A stretch of 64,000 bases of DNA from Prorocentrum cordatum (GCA_963575745.1 CAUYUJ010012581.1:117001-181000); one strand, 5' to 3'; counted from the stretch's first letter, positions 11,971-22,508 are shown. The notes: generated by a model not told the origin, from the sequence alone. Program-made: numbers and translations.

Positions 11971-12136
11971 CATAATAGTTGTTGCATAGGATGGCGGGGC
12001 GGGCCGATACCGGCCACCTTGGGACGGCGTACTTTCATATTTAGGATGGACGGTGGGGCAGAAAGAAATACATCTAAATTGCAGCACGAAAAGAGGATGG
12101 GGAGTCTCATTCTCTATTTAGATAGGAGGGAGAATC

Positions 12137-13450
12137 TATGTGGTGCAAGCCATGTGGTGTAATTCATGTGGTGGCGCGGCAAGAGGCGGCAGCGGGCGGC
12201 ATCATGGCGAATACTCGGCGCACCCCCCCAAGCGACAGTGGCGAATCCTCGGTGACCCCCCCCCAGCCCGCAACGAAGCGGCGTCGGGCGGCCACGTTGC
12301 ACATCCCCGGCGAACGCCCCCAATGACAATGAGGCGACAACAGGTGGCAGCGTGGCGGGTCTTTGGCGGACCCCCCAAGCGGCAACGAGGCGACCACGAC
12401 CCGCCACGGGCGGCATCGTGACGGATCCTCAGGTGGCAACGAGGCGGCCACTGGCGGCAACGTGGCGAGTCTTTGGCGGACCCCCCAAGCGGCAAGGAAG
12501 CAGCAACGGGTGGCAACGGGCGGCAACAGGGCGATCCCTCGGCGGACCCCCCAAGCGGCAGTGGGGTGGGCCACGGGCGTCAACGTGGCGAATCCTCAAA
12601 GGACTCCCAAATGAGGCGACCACGAGCGGCAACGTGGCGAATCTTCGGCGGACCCCCCAAAACGGCAATGAGATGGCCACGAGGTCGGCCACGGGCGTCA
12701 ACTTGACGAATCCTCGACGGACCCACCCAATTATTTAGTGGCGGAAGCGACGACCCTTAAGCGCAAAGCATGTTTGGGGAGTAAGAACCCCTGAGTGCAA
12801 ACAGCGCGCGGTGGGCGGCAACGAGGCAGCTGCGGGCGGCAACGTGGCGAGTCCTCGGCGGATGCCCCAAACGCGGCGGGCGGCAGCGAGACGGCCACTC
12901 GAAATCTCGGCGGAGCCCCATCGCGGTGGGCAGCAACGAGGCGGCCACGCGGCGAAACCTCGGCGGCTCCACCGAGTGGGCGGCAGCGAAGCGGCCACGA
13001 GGCGGCCACGAGACGGCCACGGGCGGCGACGCGGCGAAACCTCGGTGGATCCCCACCCCCATGCATGGCGGGCGGCCACGCGGCGGAGCTTCGGCGGGCC
13101 CTCCAAAGTGGGCGGCGGCGAGGCGGCCACGAGGCGGCGACGCGGCGAAGCCTCGGCGGATCCCCAACCAACGCGTGGGCGGCCACAGGGCGGCCACGAG
13201 GTTGCCCGGGCGACGACTCGGCGAAGTTTCGGCAGATCCCCCATGTGGGCGGCAAGGCGGAAAAGAAACACACAGACACAATTAATCCTCGATTTCCAAG
13301 AAAATATGGGAAAATATATGAAAATATGGGGGATAATTTTATTTGTGTGTATTTATTTGTGTGTCCTGGGGCCCCTTCAATGTGGGCGGCAAGGAGGTGG
13401 CCACGAGGCGGCGACGCGGCGAGTTCTTCGGCGGATGCACATCATGAGGG
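12137..13450. repeat. GGCGGCAACGTGGCGA / GGACCCCCCAAGCGGCAA array
   Basis: An irregular GC-rich array with repeat distances of about 60-115 bp, containing GGCGGACCCCCCAAGCGGCA and GAGGCGGCCACGAGGCGGC. It begins with two TGTGGTGCAA units. All frames stay open for hundreds of bases, which explains the long overlapping ORFs on both strands. Confidence 0.8.
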
Positions 13451-14099
13451 CACCATGGCGGCAACGAGACATCGCGCCCGCCAGGCAATTCCAACTCTTC
13501 TCGAGATTGGCGATAACCTCCTCTTTGGGCAACCACCTGTTGGCGAGCCATCGGCCTAAGATAATACGGCGCACAGCGTGGTCCCGTGGAGGAGAGAGCC
13601 CAGAGGTCTCGACCCAGTCCCCCGGACAGGCTGTTTATCCTGAGTCGGTCGTTGACTGGCCCCCAGAGGCTGAAAATAGCGAAACATTGCCCGTCGTGAT
13701 TTTTCTGGGAGGCGACCCCCTTCTAGCAAGTGGCGGCCGAGCGTTTCGCCACCCCCCGCAGAGGCGCCCTGCGCGCGGCCCCCTCCGTTGGGCGGCCCCA
13801 GTGCGCCCGCCGTGGCGGCGGCCCGCAAGAGGGCATACAGGCCGAGCCAGGCGAGCCAGGCACCGAAGGGGGGGGGGGAGGAGAAGTGAAGGCGGAACGT
13901 GCAGACTGGCAAGGGTCTGGCGGGCAGTGAGCGTGAGGGGGGATCGAGGACTGCAGGGAAGTTGGCCCTGTAGGGGCCCTCGGGGGCCCCCAGACTGCCA
14001 CCGCAGGCCTGGAGGGTGCACGAGAGGTGCACGCTTCTTCTTGCTGCGTCTATTGCCCTTTGGGTAGCAAGCCACAGGGACCTTGCATGTCCTCGTAAT
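13451..14099. other. No supportable gene
   Basis: GC-rich sequence with a poly-G run near 13,870. Proline/arginine ORFs occur on both strands; none is protein-like. Confidence 0.45.
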
Positions 14100-14215
14100 T
14101 ATGTTTTTGGAGTGCATTAGCGCGCGCTAGCGCCTGGCAGTCGATGATTTAGCGTCGATGAGCATCGATTCAGCGTCGATTAGCGTCCACTAGCGGCGGT
14201 TCGCATGAGCCAGCA
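14100..14215. repeat. GTCGATTAGCG cluster, copy 1
   Basis: Words GTCGATGA, GCATCGATT, AGCGTCGATTAGCGT and ACTAGCG repeat within about 110 bp. The same family occurs at 14,890-15,060, 41,500-41,660 and 41,790-41,995. Confidence 0.7.
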
Positions 14216-14469
14216 CGATTGAGGCTCCCTACTGAACTGCCCCTCCTGTTGACGAACACCCGAGCAGGCGGGCCTGGGGCAGGGATGTGAGCCATGCTGG
14301 GGCCGCTCGGGCTGGGCCCCGGGCCTTGGTCGATCGGCTGGGCCACCTGGATCGGCTACGTGGAGCGTCGTCTTTGTTTGTGGTCGGGGCCATGAGCATG
14401 CCCACTATACCATGCTATGCTTGTTCTCCACTTAGTGGCAGACGGCTGCCTCAACATAACCCACGTGTA

Positions 14470-14550
14470 TACACATATATATATATATATGTGTACATGT
14501 ATGTATGTGTGTGTTTTTGTGCGTGTGTGCGCGCGTGTGTGTGTGTGTGT
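14470..14550. repeat. (TA)n-(TG)n compound microsatellite
   Basis: A TATATA run followed by GTATGTATGTGTGTG and a GTGTGTGTGT run. Confidence 0.85.
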
Positions 14551-14889
14551 CAAGACATGTCACCCGGAGAGCTGGCCAGGCAATCATACGCTATACGTTG
14601 TCATGTGGCGTTTCAGCGAAGCCCCCGGGGACAAGTCCCAGATTGTTTAGTCTGTATACGTGCCGCTCCCATGATCTGCGGTGTGCAAGGGGCACACCAC
14701 CGCTGGTTCGGTGGGGCGTCGGCGGCTCCCTGACGCGGTCATTCTGCCACAATGGAGTCCGCCTCGCTGCAGGGCGCTTACCCTGCCGTGAAGTCACAGA
14801 GCGATGCGAGCCCAGCCTCGGTCGGTCTGAGTGGGATGGGGATGGTCGGTGCGGAGGACGTTCGGTAGCAAATCTTTGGAGCCTGGAGA

Positions 14890-15060
14890 ATCCTCGCAAT
14901 TTCGGCTTTCGAGTGCACTCGCGTCGACTAGCGCCTGTTAATGGATGAGATGCCGCCGATTTGGCGTCGATGAATTGTCGACTAGCGTCGATCAGCATCG
15001 ATTCGCCAGAGCCAGCAAGATGGTATGGGAGTCACCTATGAGTTGCCACAGAAGAGGACA
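14890..15060. repeat. GTCGATTAGCG cluster, copy 2 with longer 3' part
   Basis: CTCGCAATTTCGGC, then GTCGACTAGCG and GCATCGATTCGC, then GGTATGGGAG....ATGAGTTGCCAC. The same order is found at 41,800-41,990, so this is one dispersed element and not a random cluster. Confidence 0.7.
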
Positions 15061-15374
15061 CATGGTCGTGGTGGACAGGGAACCGTGGAAATTCAAGCAG
15101 GGGAGGATCGACACACGATTCAAGGGCGAATTGGCGCGATTGCAGCGGCGAGGGAGCCAGCAAACCACAAAGCCTCAACCAGGGACTTACCGCGATCATT
15201 ATATATATATATAGACATTGATTATCGATTATGGTGTTGTAACTGCTGCTATGACTTGTTTGATGTTGCTATCCTCCTGTGCTCGTCGCCAGAGTATGCT
15301 CATACATATACATATACACATAATGTATATCCGAGAGGCTTACGCCATTCCGCCGGCCCCCAGAACAGGGAAGA

Positions 15375-15872
15375 CGTCCACGGATGAGGCCTTTCTGGGG
15401 CATCTTGGGGGCTTCTTCGGGCCTCTTAGGAGTTTCTCGGGTGCCGGCTGGCGGTCTCGGGGGTTCTCCTAGCTACCTCTCTTGGGCCCCTGATGGGGCC
15501 TTCTTGGGCTATGTTGGGCGCCTCTTGGGCCGTCTTGGGACGCTCGTCGGCCGTTTGGGGGCCCTCTTGGAGGCTCATTGGGCTGTTTTGAGCGATCTTG
15601 GGGGCGTCTCAAGCCGCCTTGGATGCTGCTGATACAGATATGCGAAGTTGGTGAACGTATAGGTCTCCCATACAGAATGCGGACGCATTTTGCTCCTTGG
15701 GCCCTCTAGAGAATGGTCTTGGAACCCTCTTGGCGCGTCTTTGAGGCCTGCTGGGCAGATGTGAGGCCATTTTGGTCGTCTTGGAGGACTTCGCTTCATG
15801 TAGGAGCCCAGCGTGAGCCAGCTTCGAGGCCATCTTGGACATCTTGCAGGCCACGGGGTGTAGATTTGGAGT
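15375..15872 (+). repeat. CTTGGG array
   Basis: Degenerate CTTGGG / CCTCTTGGGCCGTCTTGG words at 15,375-15,610 and again at 15,715-15,872, separated by about 100 bp of unrelated sequence. A small (TA)n lies at about 15,199-15,213. Confidence 0.75.
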
Positions 15873-16042
15873 CTCATGATGCCCTGGGGGTGAGTAGTTG
15901 ATGGGTTCACAGTGCACCCCCCCGACTGGGCCCCCCTCCTCTAGTGCGATGTTGGACCCTTGGAGAGGGGGAAAGGGGCAGGGGTACAGCCACATGCCTC
16001 ACACGCCTCTTCAAACCTGCAAGTGGGGCTCGGCGGATATAT

Positions 16043-16124
16043 ATGGCGGCGTTTTCAAACTTCCGTTTCCTGCCATCCCGTTTGCCGTCAATGCCACTGT
16101 CTGTTGGCATTCATCTCAAGCTCT
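16043..16124 (+). repeat. Split direct repeat A1 (left end)
   Basis: An 82-bp repeat starting ATGGCGGCGTTTTCAAACTT. It differs from A2 at two positions (T/G in TTCCG(T/G)TCC and C/A in TCAT(C/A)TCAAG). Confidence 0.93.
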
Positions 16125-16142
16125 TTTTTCGACGGCCGGCAC

Positions 16143-17707
16143 ATGTACTCCCGACTGAGGGGCCTAGTCACTTCGCTCGGAGCCATAGTCGGGTCGAACT
16201 TCAGCGGATTCATCGGAGCTGCAGGGGGGCTCAGCAGCCTCGCGCAGCAAGTGACGGACTGCGCAGTGCTGGAGTTGGGCGCACAGTGGGCTCCTGCTGC
16301 ACTGGTGCTGGTCGCGACCTTCGGCTTCTTGGTGGGTGTGCTGTGTACGTGCTGCTATGTCCAGCAGTGCTCTACGAGTCGGGCGCCGCCTCAACCTACA
16401 GTGGGGAGGGGGCGGGACCTGGCAGGCCCGCATCGTCGTTGGTCCAGCCACACGGAAGGATCTCAGCGATATCATGGAGATAGAGGCGAGCGCTCAGCAG
16501 GAGTCAGACGGCAAGATCTGGTACCTTCTGAGCCCGGACCTCGACGTCTACCCAGTGCTGGTGGACGCCCCGGACCTGCGCGGCTACGAGCTTCTGGACA
16601 ACGACGGGAGCGTGCTGTTGAGGTCTGGGCTCCGCCGGGGCGGGAGACCGGTGTACGGCTCCGAGTGGGTGCCCACCGCGCTCGAGTTGGTGGACGCGAT
16701 GGAGGCGGTGGCCCCACAGCTCCAGCCCGAGCGCAGGATGTCCAAGAAGGGTCCGCTTCTTCCGACGGGGGCAGCAGCGCAGACACCTACGGATTTGGTG
16801 AATATAGTGACTGGGAGTGAACGGCTCCCGGACGTGAAGCCACTGCGCTGGTACGTCACGGCTGGGCCCAACAAGTCCGAGATCGACGGCCTCTTCCCCC
16901 ACTCCACGGTGGACGAGTTCGCGCGCTCGGATGACATGGCCATCGCTGTGGTCGGCACCGGCGTGTACACCCTCAGGGCCCTCGACCCGAAGGATGGCGT
17001 CGTGCAGGTGATCCGCGACGACCGCCTGCTGGCGATGGCGAAGGACAGCAGCGGGATCCGCAAGAAGCTGTTCAGGGATGCCGTGCAGGAGGTCACGGAG
17101 AGCCCGTGGCCGGGGTGGCCGCTCCTGGGGCCGCGTACGGCGGCCTGGTGCGTCCGTTCGCTTCATCGCGGAGCAGGACAGCCGCCCCCGGGCCCGCCAC
17201 ACCAAGTGGTTGCACGAGACGGGGCTCGCACAGTCGGACCCGGGGGTGGCTGATCATGAAGTTGCCATGCGGGCCATCGAGTTCGGTCTCGTGTACGATC
17301 AGGTGAACGTTGGAGAGCTCGTGAGCTTCGAGCTCTTGGCCCGGCGGGCGCAGATGGCGGAGTGGCGCTACCGCGACCGCCTAGCGCCCCGCCGGGCCGA
17401 TGAGACGGCGGAGGACGAGCATCTCTACATGGGCGCGGGGGAGACGAGGGGCCTCATCATGATGGCCCCTTTCCTGGTGGAGCACATCTCGACGGAGCTG
17501 CACCGGGAGAGCCAGGTGATGAAGGAGAAGAGGAAGTTGAGGGAGGAGCGCCAGCTCGCGAAGGGCACTGGCGCCGACGGCGACACGAAGGAGAGCCTTC
17601 GCAAGAAGGTCGAGAGTCAGGCTGCGGAGCTTCGCCGGCTTCAGCAGCGAGGGGGCAAGGGAGACCCCGCCGGCGGCCGCGATGCCGGCGGCCGCGGCGC
17701 CAAGTGA
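16143..17707 (+). pseudogene. Gag-like first ORF of the YR retroelement, frameshifted
   Basis: ATG at 16,143 opens a frame encoding a hydrophobic, probably membrane-spanning segment (A-L-V-L-V-A-T-F-G-F-L-V-G-V-L, about 16,296-16,340). The protein-like signal then moves to a second frame between about 16,375 and 16,420, with acidic, globular sequence to about 17,110. It moves to a third frame near 17,110-17,150 and runs to the stop at 17,707. The C-terminal part has a coiled-coil-like charged stretch (17,500-17,650) ending in Gly/Arg-rich sequence. Position before the RT and the basic C terminus suggest a structural (gag-type) protein; there is no CCHC knuckle, so this role is inference. The last 26 bases overlap the start of the RT ORF (ATG 17,682). 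The N-terminal membrane segment is unusual for a gag. Confidence 0.65.
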
Positions 17708-20278
17708 CAGCGCCATGCCCGCGCCTCGGGAGCTGCTTCCAGTGCCGCTCCCGCAGGCGCCCCTCGGCAGCAGCGGGCATGCCAGCTCGTGCTGTCGCAC
17801 GGTGCGGTCTCGTCTACTCCGCCACCGGCATGTCGACGGGTGGGGCATGGAGGTGCATCAGGCGCTGAACTGCCTCCACGGGCGAGGGGGCGCTGATCCT
17901 GGATGCCCGCCCACTCTAGGGCAAAGTTTTGGTTCTGACCATGTGCGAGCTGCTGTTCAAAGTATCGGGGCTCCTACTATCACCGGCGCGGCAGCCTTCA
18001 AGGAGCTGTGCGCCAGCAAGCCCGGCTACACATCGATGCCGGTGAAGCCAGCCGCCTTCCAGCGCGACCTCGTCGCGCTGCCCTCGCCCGGCGCCACGTG
18101 CGACGGCGCCAGCATCCTGCAGGGCGAGGCGCTCGACCTTTGGGAGGATTGGCAGGAGCGGTTGTTGCGGAAGAGCCCAGATATCTCCGCCGTGAAGCCT
18201 CATTGCGACGCGAAGCTGATGCAGAGCAAGTCCAGCTACGCCTCCTTCGTGGCTGACTTGTACGATGCCGGGCTGGTGAAGTTCGGCTCATTACGTGAAT
18301 CTACTCTCGGTATTTTTTTCGTCCCCATGTCTGATGGGAAGTTGCGGCTCATCTTTGACACGCGTCGGGTCAACCAGCTCTTCGAGCCTCCTGCGCACAC
18401 GGCGCTGCCTACGGCTGGCTGCTGGAAGGGGTTACTCTTGGAGCCGAATGACGAGCTGTGCCTCTCGCAAGTTGACGCGGAGGCTTGCTTCTACCGCATG
18501 CGTGCACCTCCCGGGATGGAGGAAGTTTTCGTCTTACCCCCGCTGGACTGCGGTGCCCTTCGCCGACTTCGGCCAGACATCGCCATCGGCGGGGACCTGA
18601 CATGTTCTCCCTTGCTCATCGTTCTGCCCATGGGTTGGAACTGGTCACTGTTTTTTTTGCCAAGAGATGGTCACACAGTGCGTGCAGCGTGCTGGTTACC
18701 CGCCGTCCCGTATTATTGAAGACAAGCGGGCGACTCCATCCCTGGTCGGCCAGACCGCTGCCGCGGTGTACGTCGACGGAGTCGCAGTGATTGGCACGCA
18801 GAGCGCGCAGACCGTGCAGGACTGGTCGCACGATCGCCGAGTCCCTCCTCGCAGTGGGCCTGGTCACAAAGGACATGGAGCTGCCACAGGACGAGCAGCC
18901 GCTCACCGGGCTCATCTTCGAGAAGGGGTCCGGGCGGATCTCCCTCTCGCGCAGCCGGATCTGGAGGATCCGACGGGCTTTCCAGCATGCCGCCGAGGCC
19001 GACAAGCTCACTGGCGTGCAGATGCGCATGCTCCTGGGGCACTACACCTGGGCAGCCATGCTGAGGAGGCCACTGCTGTCCGTCTTCGCCGCCTGCTACT
19101 CCTTCGCGGAGAAGGCCGGGGACATGGCGTGGCGGCCTTGGGCTACTGTACGCCACGAGCTCAGGCTGGGCGCGGCACTGGCGGCGATGGCCTTTGTAGA
19201 TTTGCGTCGGCCTGTCGCCGCCGCTGCCCTGGCTACCGATGCCTCTGGCGGCGCCCGGCAGGTCCGCAGTATCGACCCAGACCTGGCGCCGCCAGGGCTC
19301 GAGTCGGCCGCCGCTGGCGACCACGGTAGCTTCGGCGCGGTCAGCCGCGAAGTCCCTCGCTGTGCCGTGGCCGCCGCTCTTCAGCTCAGCGAGAAGTGGA
19401 GATTCAAGACTCTCGACTTTCTAGGGGCTCGGGCATCAGCGCTCGGCCTCAAGGATGATCCTCACGATGCTGCTGCGCAGAATCATCCTCCTCCTGTGAA
19501 GTATCACCGCGTACCGCCATCTGGGATGGGAGAGTATGCCAACGAGCCTTCATCATCGACGCCGCCGCCACATCGCTACGTCATCACTTGGGAGGAGGAG
19601 CAGAAGTTTTTCGAGATCGGTAAGAGTATATTGGGTTCTCAAGAAGACTGGAAGGTTTGTTTCTATGGACGGTTCAACAGGGCCGCCGCGTCGTTATCCT
19701 GGAGGGGGAGGCTCTGGTCATGGGGGTCCGCCATTTCGTTCGCAACACTGCCAACCATGGGCGTCGCCTGCTGCTGCTATGCGACAACATGGGGCTGGTG
19801 CTCGCATCGGGAAAGGGGAGATCTTCGGTGCCGTCGCTTAACCTCGTGCTTCGTCGGCTTGCTGCGATCTACATCTTCGCCAACATCGATATCACAGCGC
19901 GGTGGATCCCTTCAGAGTTGAATCCAGCAGACGCCCCGTCGAGACTCCCAGCAGCCAGGGCTCAGGACGCCCGCCTCGACCTCCGCTCTTTCGGAGGCCG
20001 CCCTGCACCAGAGCCCGACGATGGCTCGCTATGGCGAGCCGCTGCGGAGGAGCTCGCCGCGGAAGCGCGCCCGCGGCGGCGCGACCCAGGCCTTGCCGGC
20101 CTCGGCGACGCCGCGGCGCCCGCGGCACTGGCCCGGGGCTTCGGGCTCCACCGGGGGGGCATCGGCGTGCAGCCGAACGACTCCTCGGACAGCGACTCGG
20201 AGTCGGAGCCCACGGCCAGCTCGAGCGACTCCAGCCCCAGCGGAGCGAGCTACAGCGAGGAGGGCGAGGTTGGCGGCC
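17682..20278 (+). pseudogene. Reverse transcriptase-RNase H of the YR retroelement, frameshifted
   Basis: RT motifs appear in order: K-L-R-L-I-F-D (18,339-18,359); motif A V-D-A-E-A-C-F with Asp at 18,474; motif B L-P-M-G-W-N-W-S (18,624-18,647); motif C Y-V-D-G (18,769-18,780). Motifs B and C are in different frames. The shift coincides with a run of eight T (18,651-18,658), where seven would keep the frame. A second shift lies near 18,815-18,830 and a third near 19,650-19,670. RNase H follows, with A-T-D-A-S (about 19,230), I-L-E-G-E-A-L, L-L-C-D-N-M-G and R-W-I-P-S-E-L-N-P-A-D-A-P-S-R (about 19,900-19,945). A Ser/Asp/Glu-rich linker (about 20,180-20,260) leads to the recombinase. The family copies RNA into DNA and removes the RNA strand. 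Gly as the second residue after V-D in motif C departs from Y.DD and may itself be damaging. Confidence 0.85.
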
Positions 20279-21301
20279 GAGCGGACCAGGACGGCACGCG
20301 CCACTACCTTGGCGCAGCCGACCGGGACAGCGCTCACGTACCTGCAGGCGCGCAAGATCAGGGCCTCGTCCAACGTGCACTTCGTGACCTCGTACCGGAA
20401 CTTCGACAACTGGTGCCAGACGCACGCCGTGCCAGTTCAGACCGCCAGCGAGATCGACAAGGCCATCAGCGAGTACATGGGCGTGCTCTACTTCGACGGG
20501 ATGCCGTCGGACGTCGCGTCGAAGACGATCGCGGCCGTCCGGCACTTCCGCCCCGCGGCGGTGGGCGGGGCCGAGCTGGCGGCCAGCAGGGCCGCCCTGA
20601 AGGGCTTCCGCCTGGTCGGCCCGGCCCGCGCACGCCAGCCGCTGGTCCGCGAGGCGGTCTTCTGCCTGATAGGGTTGGCGATGCTGGACGGCGAGTCGGG
20701 GTTCGCAGAGGCCCTCAGCTTGGCGTGGGACACCGCCCTCCGCCTGCCCAGCGACCTGATGCAGTTGCGAAGTCCGTCCCTCGTGCCGCCGCAGCCCCGC
20801 ATGGAGATCTACGCGCGGAGCCTGCTGCTGTACCCAGAGGAGACCGGCCTGCGCAGCAAAGGGAAGCAGTTCGACGAGGGGGTCCAGCTCACGCCGGCAG
20901 GCTCCAAGGCCCTCGGCCCTGCCCTGGCGCGCCTACGGGAGCGCCCAGCCCAGGCACCCTTGTGGGACCTCGACGCCAGGCGCTTCGGCCAGCTCTTCAA
21001 GAAGTACGCGGAGATGATCAACCTGAAGGACCCGCACCCATATCGGGTGCGACGCGGTTCGGCGAGCTGGGACATCGCCAGCGGGACGCGGAGCCTCGAG
21101 GCTGTGCAAGCCCGTCTTCGGCACGCCAGCGCGACCAGCACCCAGCGGTGCAGCCGAGCCGCTCGGTACACCGCGGAGCTGGAGCTGGCGCCAGAGTCGG
21201 TCAAAGCCTTCGGCGCCGCGGTGGCGGACCAGTGGGCTTTGACGCTCCAAGGCCGAAGCCGCCTGCCGCCCCGCCCGCGGCGCCCCGACACGCCGTGGTG
21301 A
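20279..21301 (+). pseudogene. Tyrosine recombinase of the YR retroelement, catalytic Tyr apparently replaced
   Basis: The frame is open over about 340 codons to TGA at 21,299-21,301. An N-terminal SAM-like DNA-binding region (T-Y-L-Q-A-R-K-I-R-A-S-S-N-V-H-F and following, from about 20,335) is followed by the catalytic domain. Box I is T-A-L-R-L-P-S-D-L with Arg at 20,741-20,743. The second box is H-P-Y-R-V-R-R-G-S-A-S (from 21,035). The last box is R-L-R-H-A-S-A-T-S-T-Q-R-C-S-R. In the family this box reads GRW/GH ... RRY; the residue aligned with the nucleophilic Tyr is Cys (TGC, 21,149-21,151), one transition from TAC. A Tyr lies six residues later (21,167-21,169) and could be an alternative alignment. 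The enzyme class integrates the circular cDNA. The start is unclear because the frame is entered by a shift near 20,280. Confidence 0.82.
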
Positions 21302-22149
21302 GCAAGAGGCCAGCAGGTGACACATATCAGCCCACTGATTCTTTGCCCCTCTCATCCCTCCGCAAGCGCATGCAGAAGTTGTTTGATGTAGCCCGTAGAG
21401 GCCGCAATCGTGTTCAGGTGTTTCTAGATCTTTTCGCCGGTGACGGCAGTGTCGCTAGCAAAATTTGATCGTGTACTGAATATGGTGTCGTCTCTATCGA
21501 TATTAGGTCTGATCCTTGGCTTGATTTGTCTGACATCCGTCTCGTTCGTATCCTCATGGGTTGGATCGGATGTGGTGCTGTGCGCGGCATATGGATCGCG
21601 CCACCCTGCAGCACCTGGTCAGTGGCCAGCCGTGGTAGATACAGATCGCCTCTTCATATTTACGGGCACCCAGATCTCGATCCCAAAGGTTTTGCCCGTG
21701 CCCAACTCGGAAATGTTTTGTTGAAGCACTCCCTACTGATAGTCACCGCCTGCCTCAAGAGAGGAATGCCTGTTGCACTCGAGAACCCTATGTCCAGTCT
21801 GATGTGGCAAGAGCCCCTACTTTCTCACTTGCTCACCTTGCCGTCTTGCAATACTACCGTCTTTGACTTTTGCGCTCACGGGACGCGGTGGAGAAAAAAC
21901 ACCCGCCTGGCGTCGTGGCACTGCGGCGCAGCCCCTGAGGCGCTGACCCGCCGGTGCCATAGCGTCGGGGTCAGGTGCTCATTCTCTGGCCGTCCTCACA
22001 TTTCCCTCGAGGGTAAAGCCCCTTGCGGGCGGCGCTGGACTTCCATTGCCGAGCCGTACCCGCCCTCCGCGGCCCGTGCGATGGCCCGATGGCTGTCGCG
22101 TGCTGCGGATCGGATTCATCTCGAGAACTTGTCCCGTGTGTGTAATTGA
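21302..22149 (+). pseudogene. C5-methyltransferase-like module of the YR retroelement, one in-frame TGA
   Basis: F-L-D-L-F-A-G-D-G-S-V-A (21,421-21,456) matches the S-adenosylmethionine-binding motif I. V-V-S-I-D-I is a motif II-like acidic strand. P-P-C-S-T-W-S (21,601-21,621) matches the PC motif with the catalytic Cys at 21,607. L-E-N-P-M-S-S-L-M-W (about 21,778-21,807) matches the EN(V/P) motif. Together these suggest a cytosine-5 methyltransferase fold rather than the Dam-like domain of classical DIRS elements. A TGA (21,466-21,468) follows A-S-K-I; the same frame continues with good similarity, and TGG would fit there. The frame overlaps the end of the recombinase frame. Retrotransposons carrying cytosine methyltransferases are known in dinoflagellates. 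The target-recognition region is not evident, so activity even before the stop is uncertain. Confidence 0.65.
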
Positions 22150-22182
22150 CATGTGCCGGCCGGAGGCCAGGTTTGGGTCTTC

Positions 22183-22280
22183 GGTCACTTCAAGCACGTG
22201 CTTCATGGTGGAGCCCGCCGGCCAGCCCGCCGTTCTCCATATAGATCGAACCATCTCTGGTGAAGAAACGGGTGGGACAT
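22183..22280 (+). repeat. Split direct repeat B1
   Basis: A 98-bp repeat starting GGTCACTTCAAGC and ending GGGTGGGACAT. It lies just after the methyltransferase frame and overlaps A2 by AT. Confidence 0.92.
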
Positions 22281-22360
22281 GGCGGCGTTTTCAAACTTCC
22301 GTGTCCTGCCATCCCGTTTGCCGTCAATGCCACTGTCTGTTGGCATTCATATCAAGCTCT
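22279..22360 (+). repeat. Split direct repeat A2
   Basis: The second copy of the 82-bp left-end repeat. Its junction with B1 has the sequence expected if the right end of the element (GGGACAT) is joined to its left end (ATGGCGG) over a shared AT. Confidence 0.92.
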
Positions 22361-22410
22361 CCTCCTCCCTCCCCTCCTCCTGTATGCAAGGATTATGTTA
22401 ATGATCTGCT

Positions 22411-22508
22411 GGTCACTTCAAGCGCGTGCTTCATGGTGGAGCCCGCCGGCCAGCCCGCCGTTCTCCATATAGATCGAACCATCTCTGGTGAAGAAACGGG
22501 TGGGACAT
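22411..22508 (+). repeat. Split direct repeat B2 (right end)
   Basis: A 98-bp repeat matching B1, ending GGGACAT immediately before the (AT)n tract. A 50-bp pyrimidine-rich spacer (22,361-22,410) separates A2 from B2. Confidence 0.92.

Larger units (their letters stand above)
16043..22508 (+). mobile_element. Tyrosine-recombinase (Ngaro/DIRS-like) retroelement, defective
   Basis: A 6.47-kb unit with split direct repeats. A1 (16,043-16,124) matches A2 (22,279-22,360) at 80 of 82 positions. B1 (22,183-22,280) matches B2 (22,411-22,508) with about one difference in 98. B1 and A2 overlap by the dinucleotide AT. The order A1 - ORFs - B1 - A2 - B2 is the known arrangement of Ngaro-type elements, which integrate by a tyrosine recombinase through a circular DNA intermediate. 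The interior encodes, in order, a gag-like ORF, RT, RNase H, a tyrosine recombinase and a methyltransferase-like module. The element lies in TATATA sequence on both sides with no long target-site duplication, as expected for this class. At least five frame breaks, one stop and a replaced catalytic residue show it is not autonomous now. Confidence 0.88.

Noticed and set aside
12795-14067. 418-codon and other long ORFs, 12.8-14.1 kb
   Set aside because: Open in several frames on both strands because of the GGCGGC array. Arg/Ala/Gly composition and no motif.
21302-22149. Calling the methyltransferase module Dam-like as in classical DIRS elements
   Set aside because: PPCSTWS plus LENP fits C5 enzymes better than the DPPY/NPPY motif of adenine enzymes, which was not seen.
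16043-22508. Reading the 16-22.5 kb element as an LTR retrotransposon
   Set aside because: The repeats are split and of unequal type (A1; B1-A2-B2), there is no DDE integrase or aspartic protease, and a tyrosine recombinase is present.
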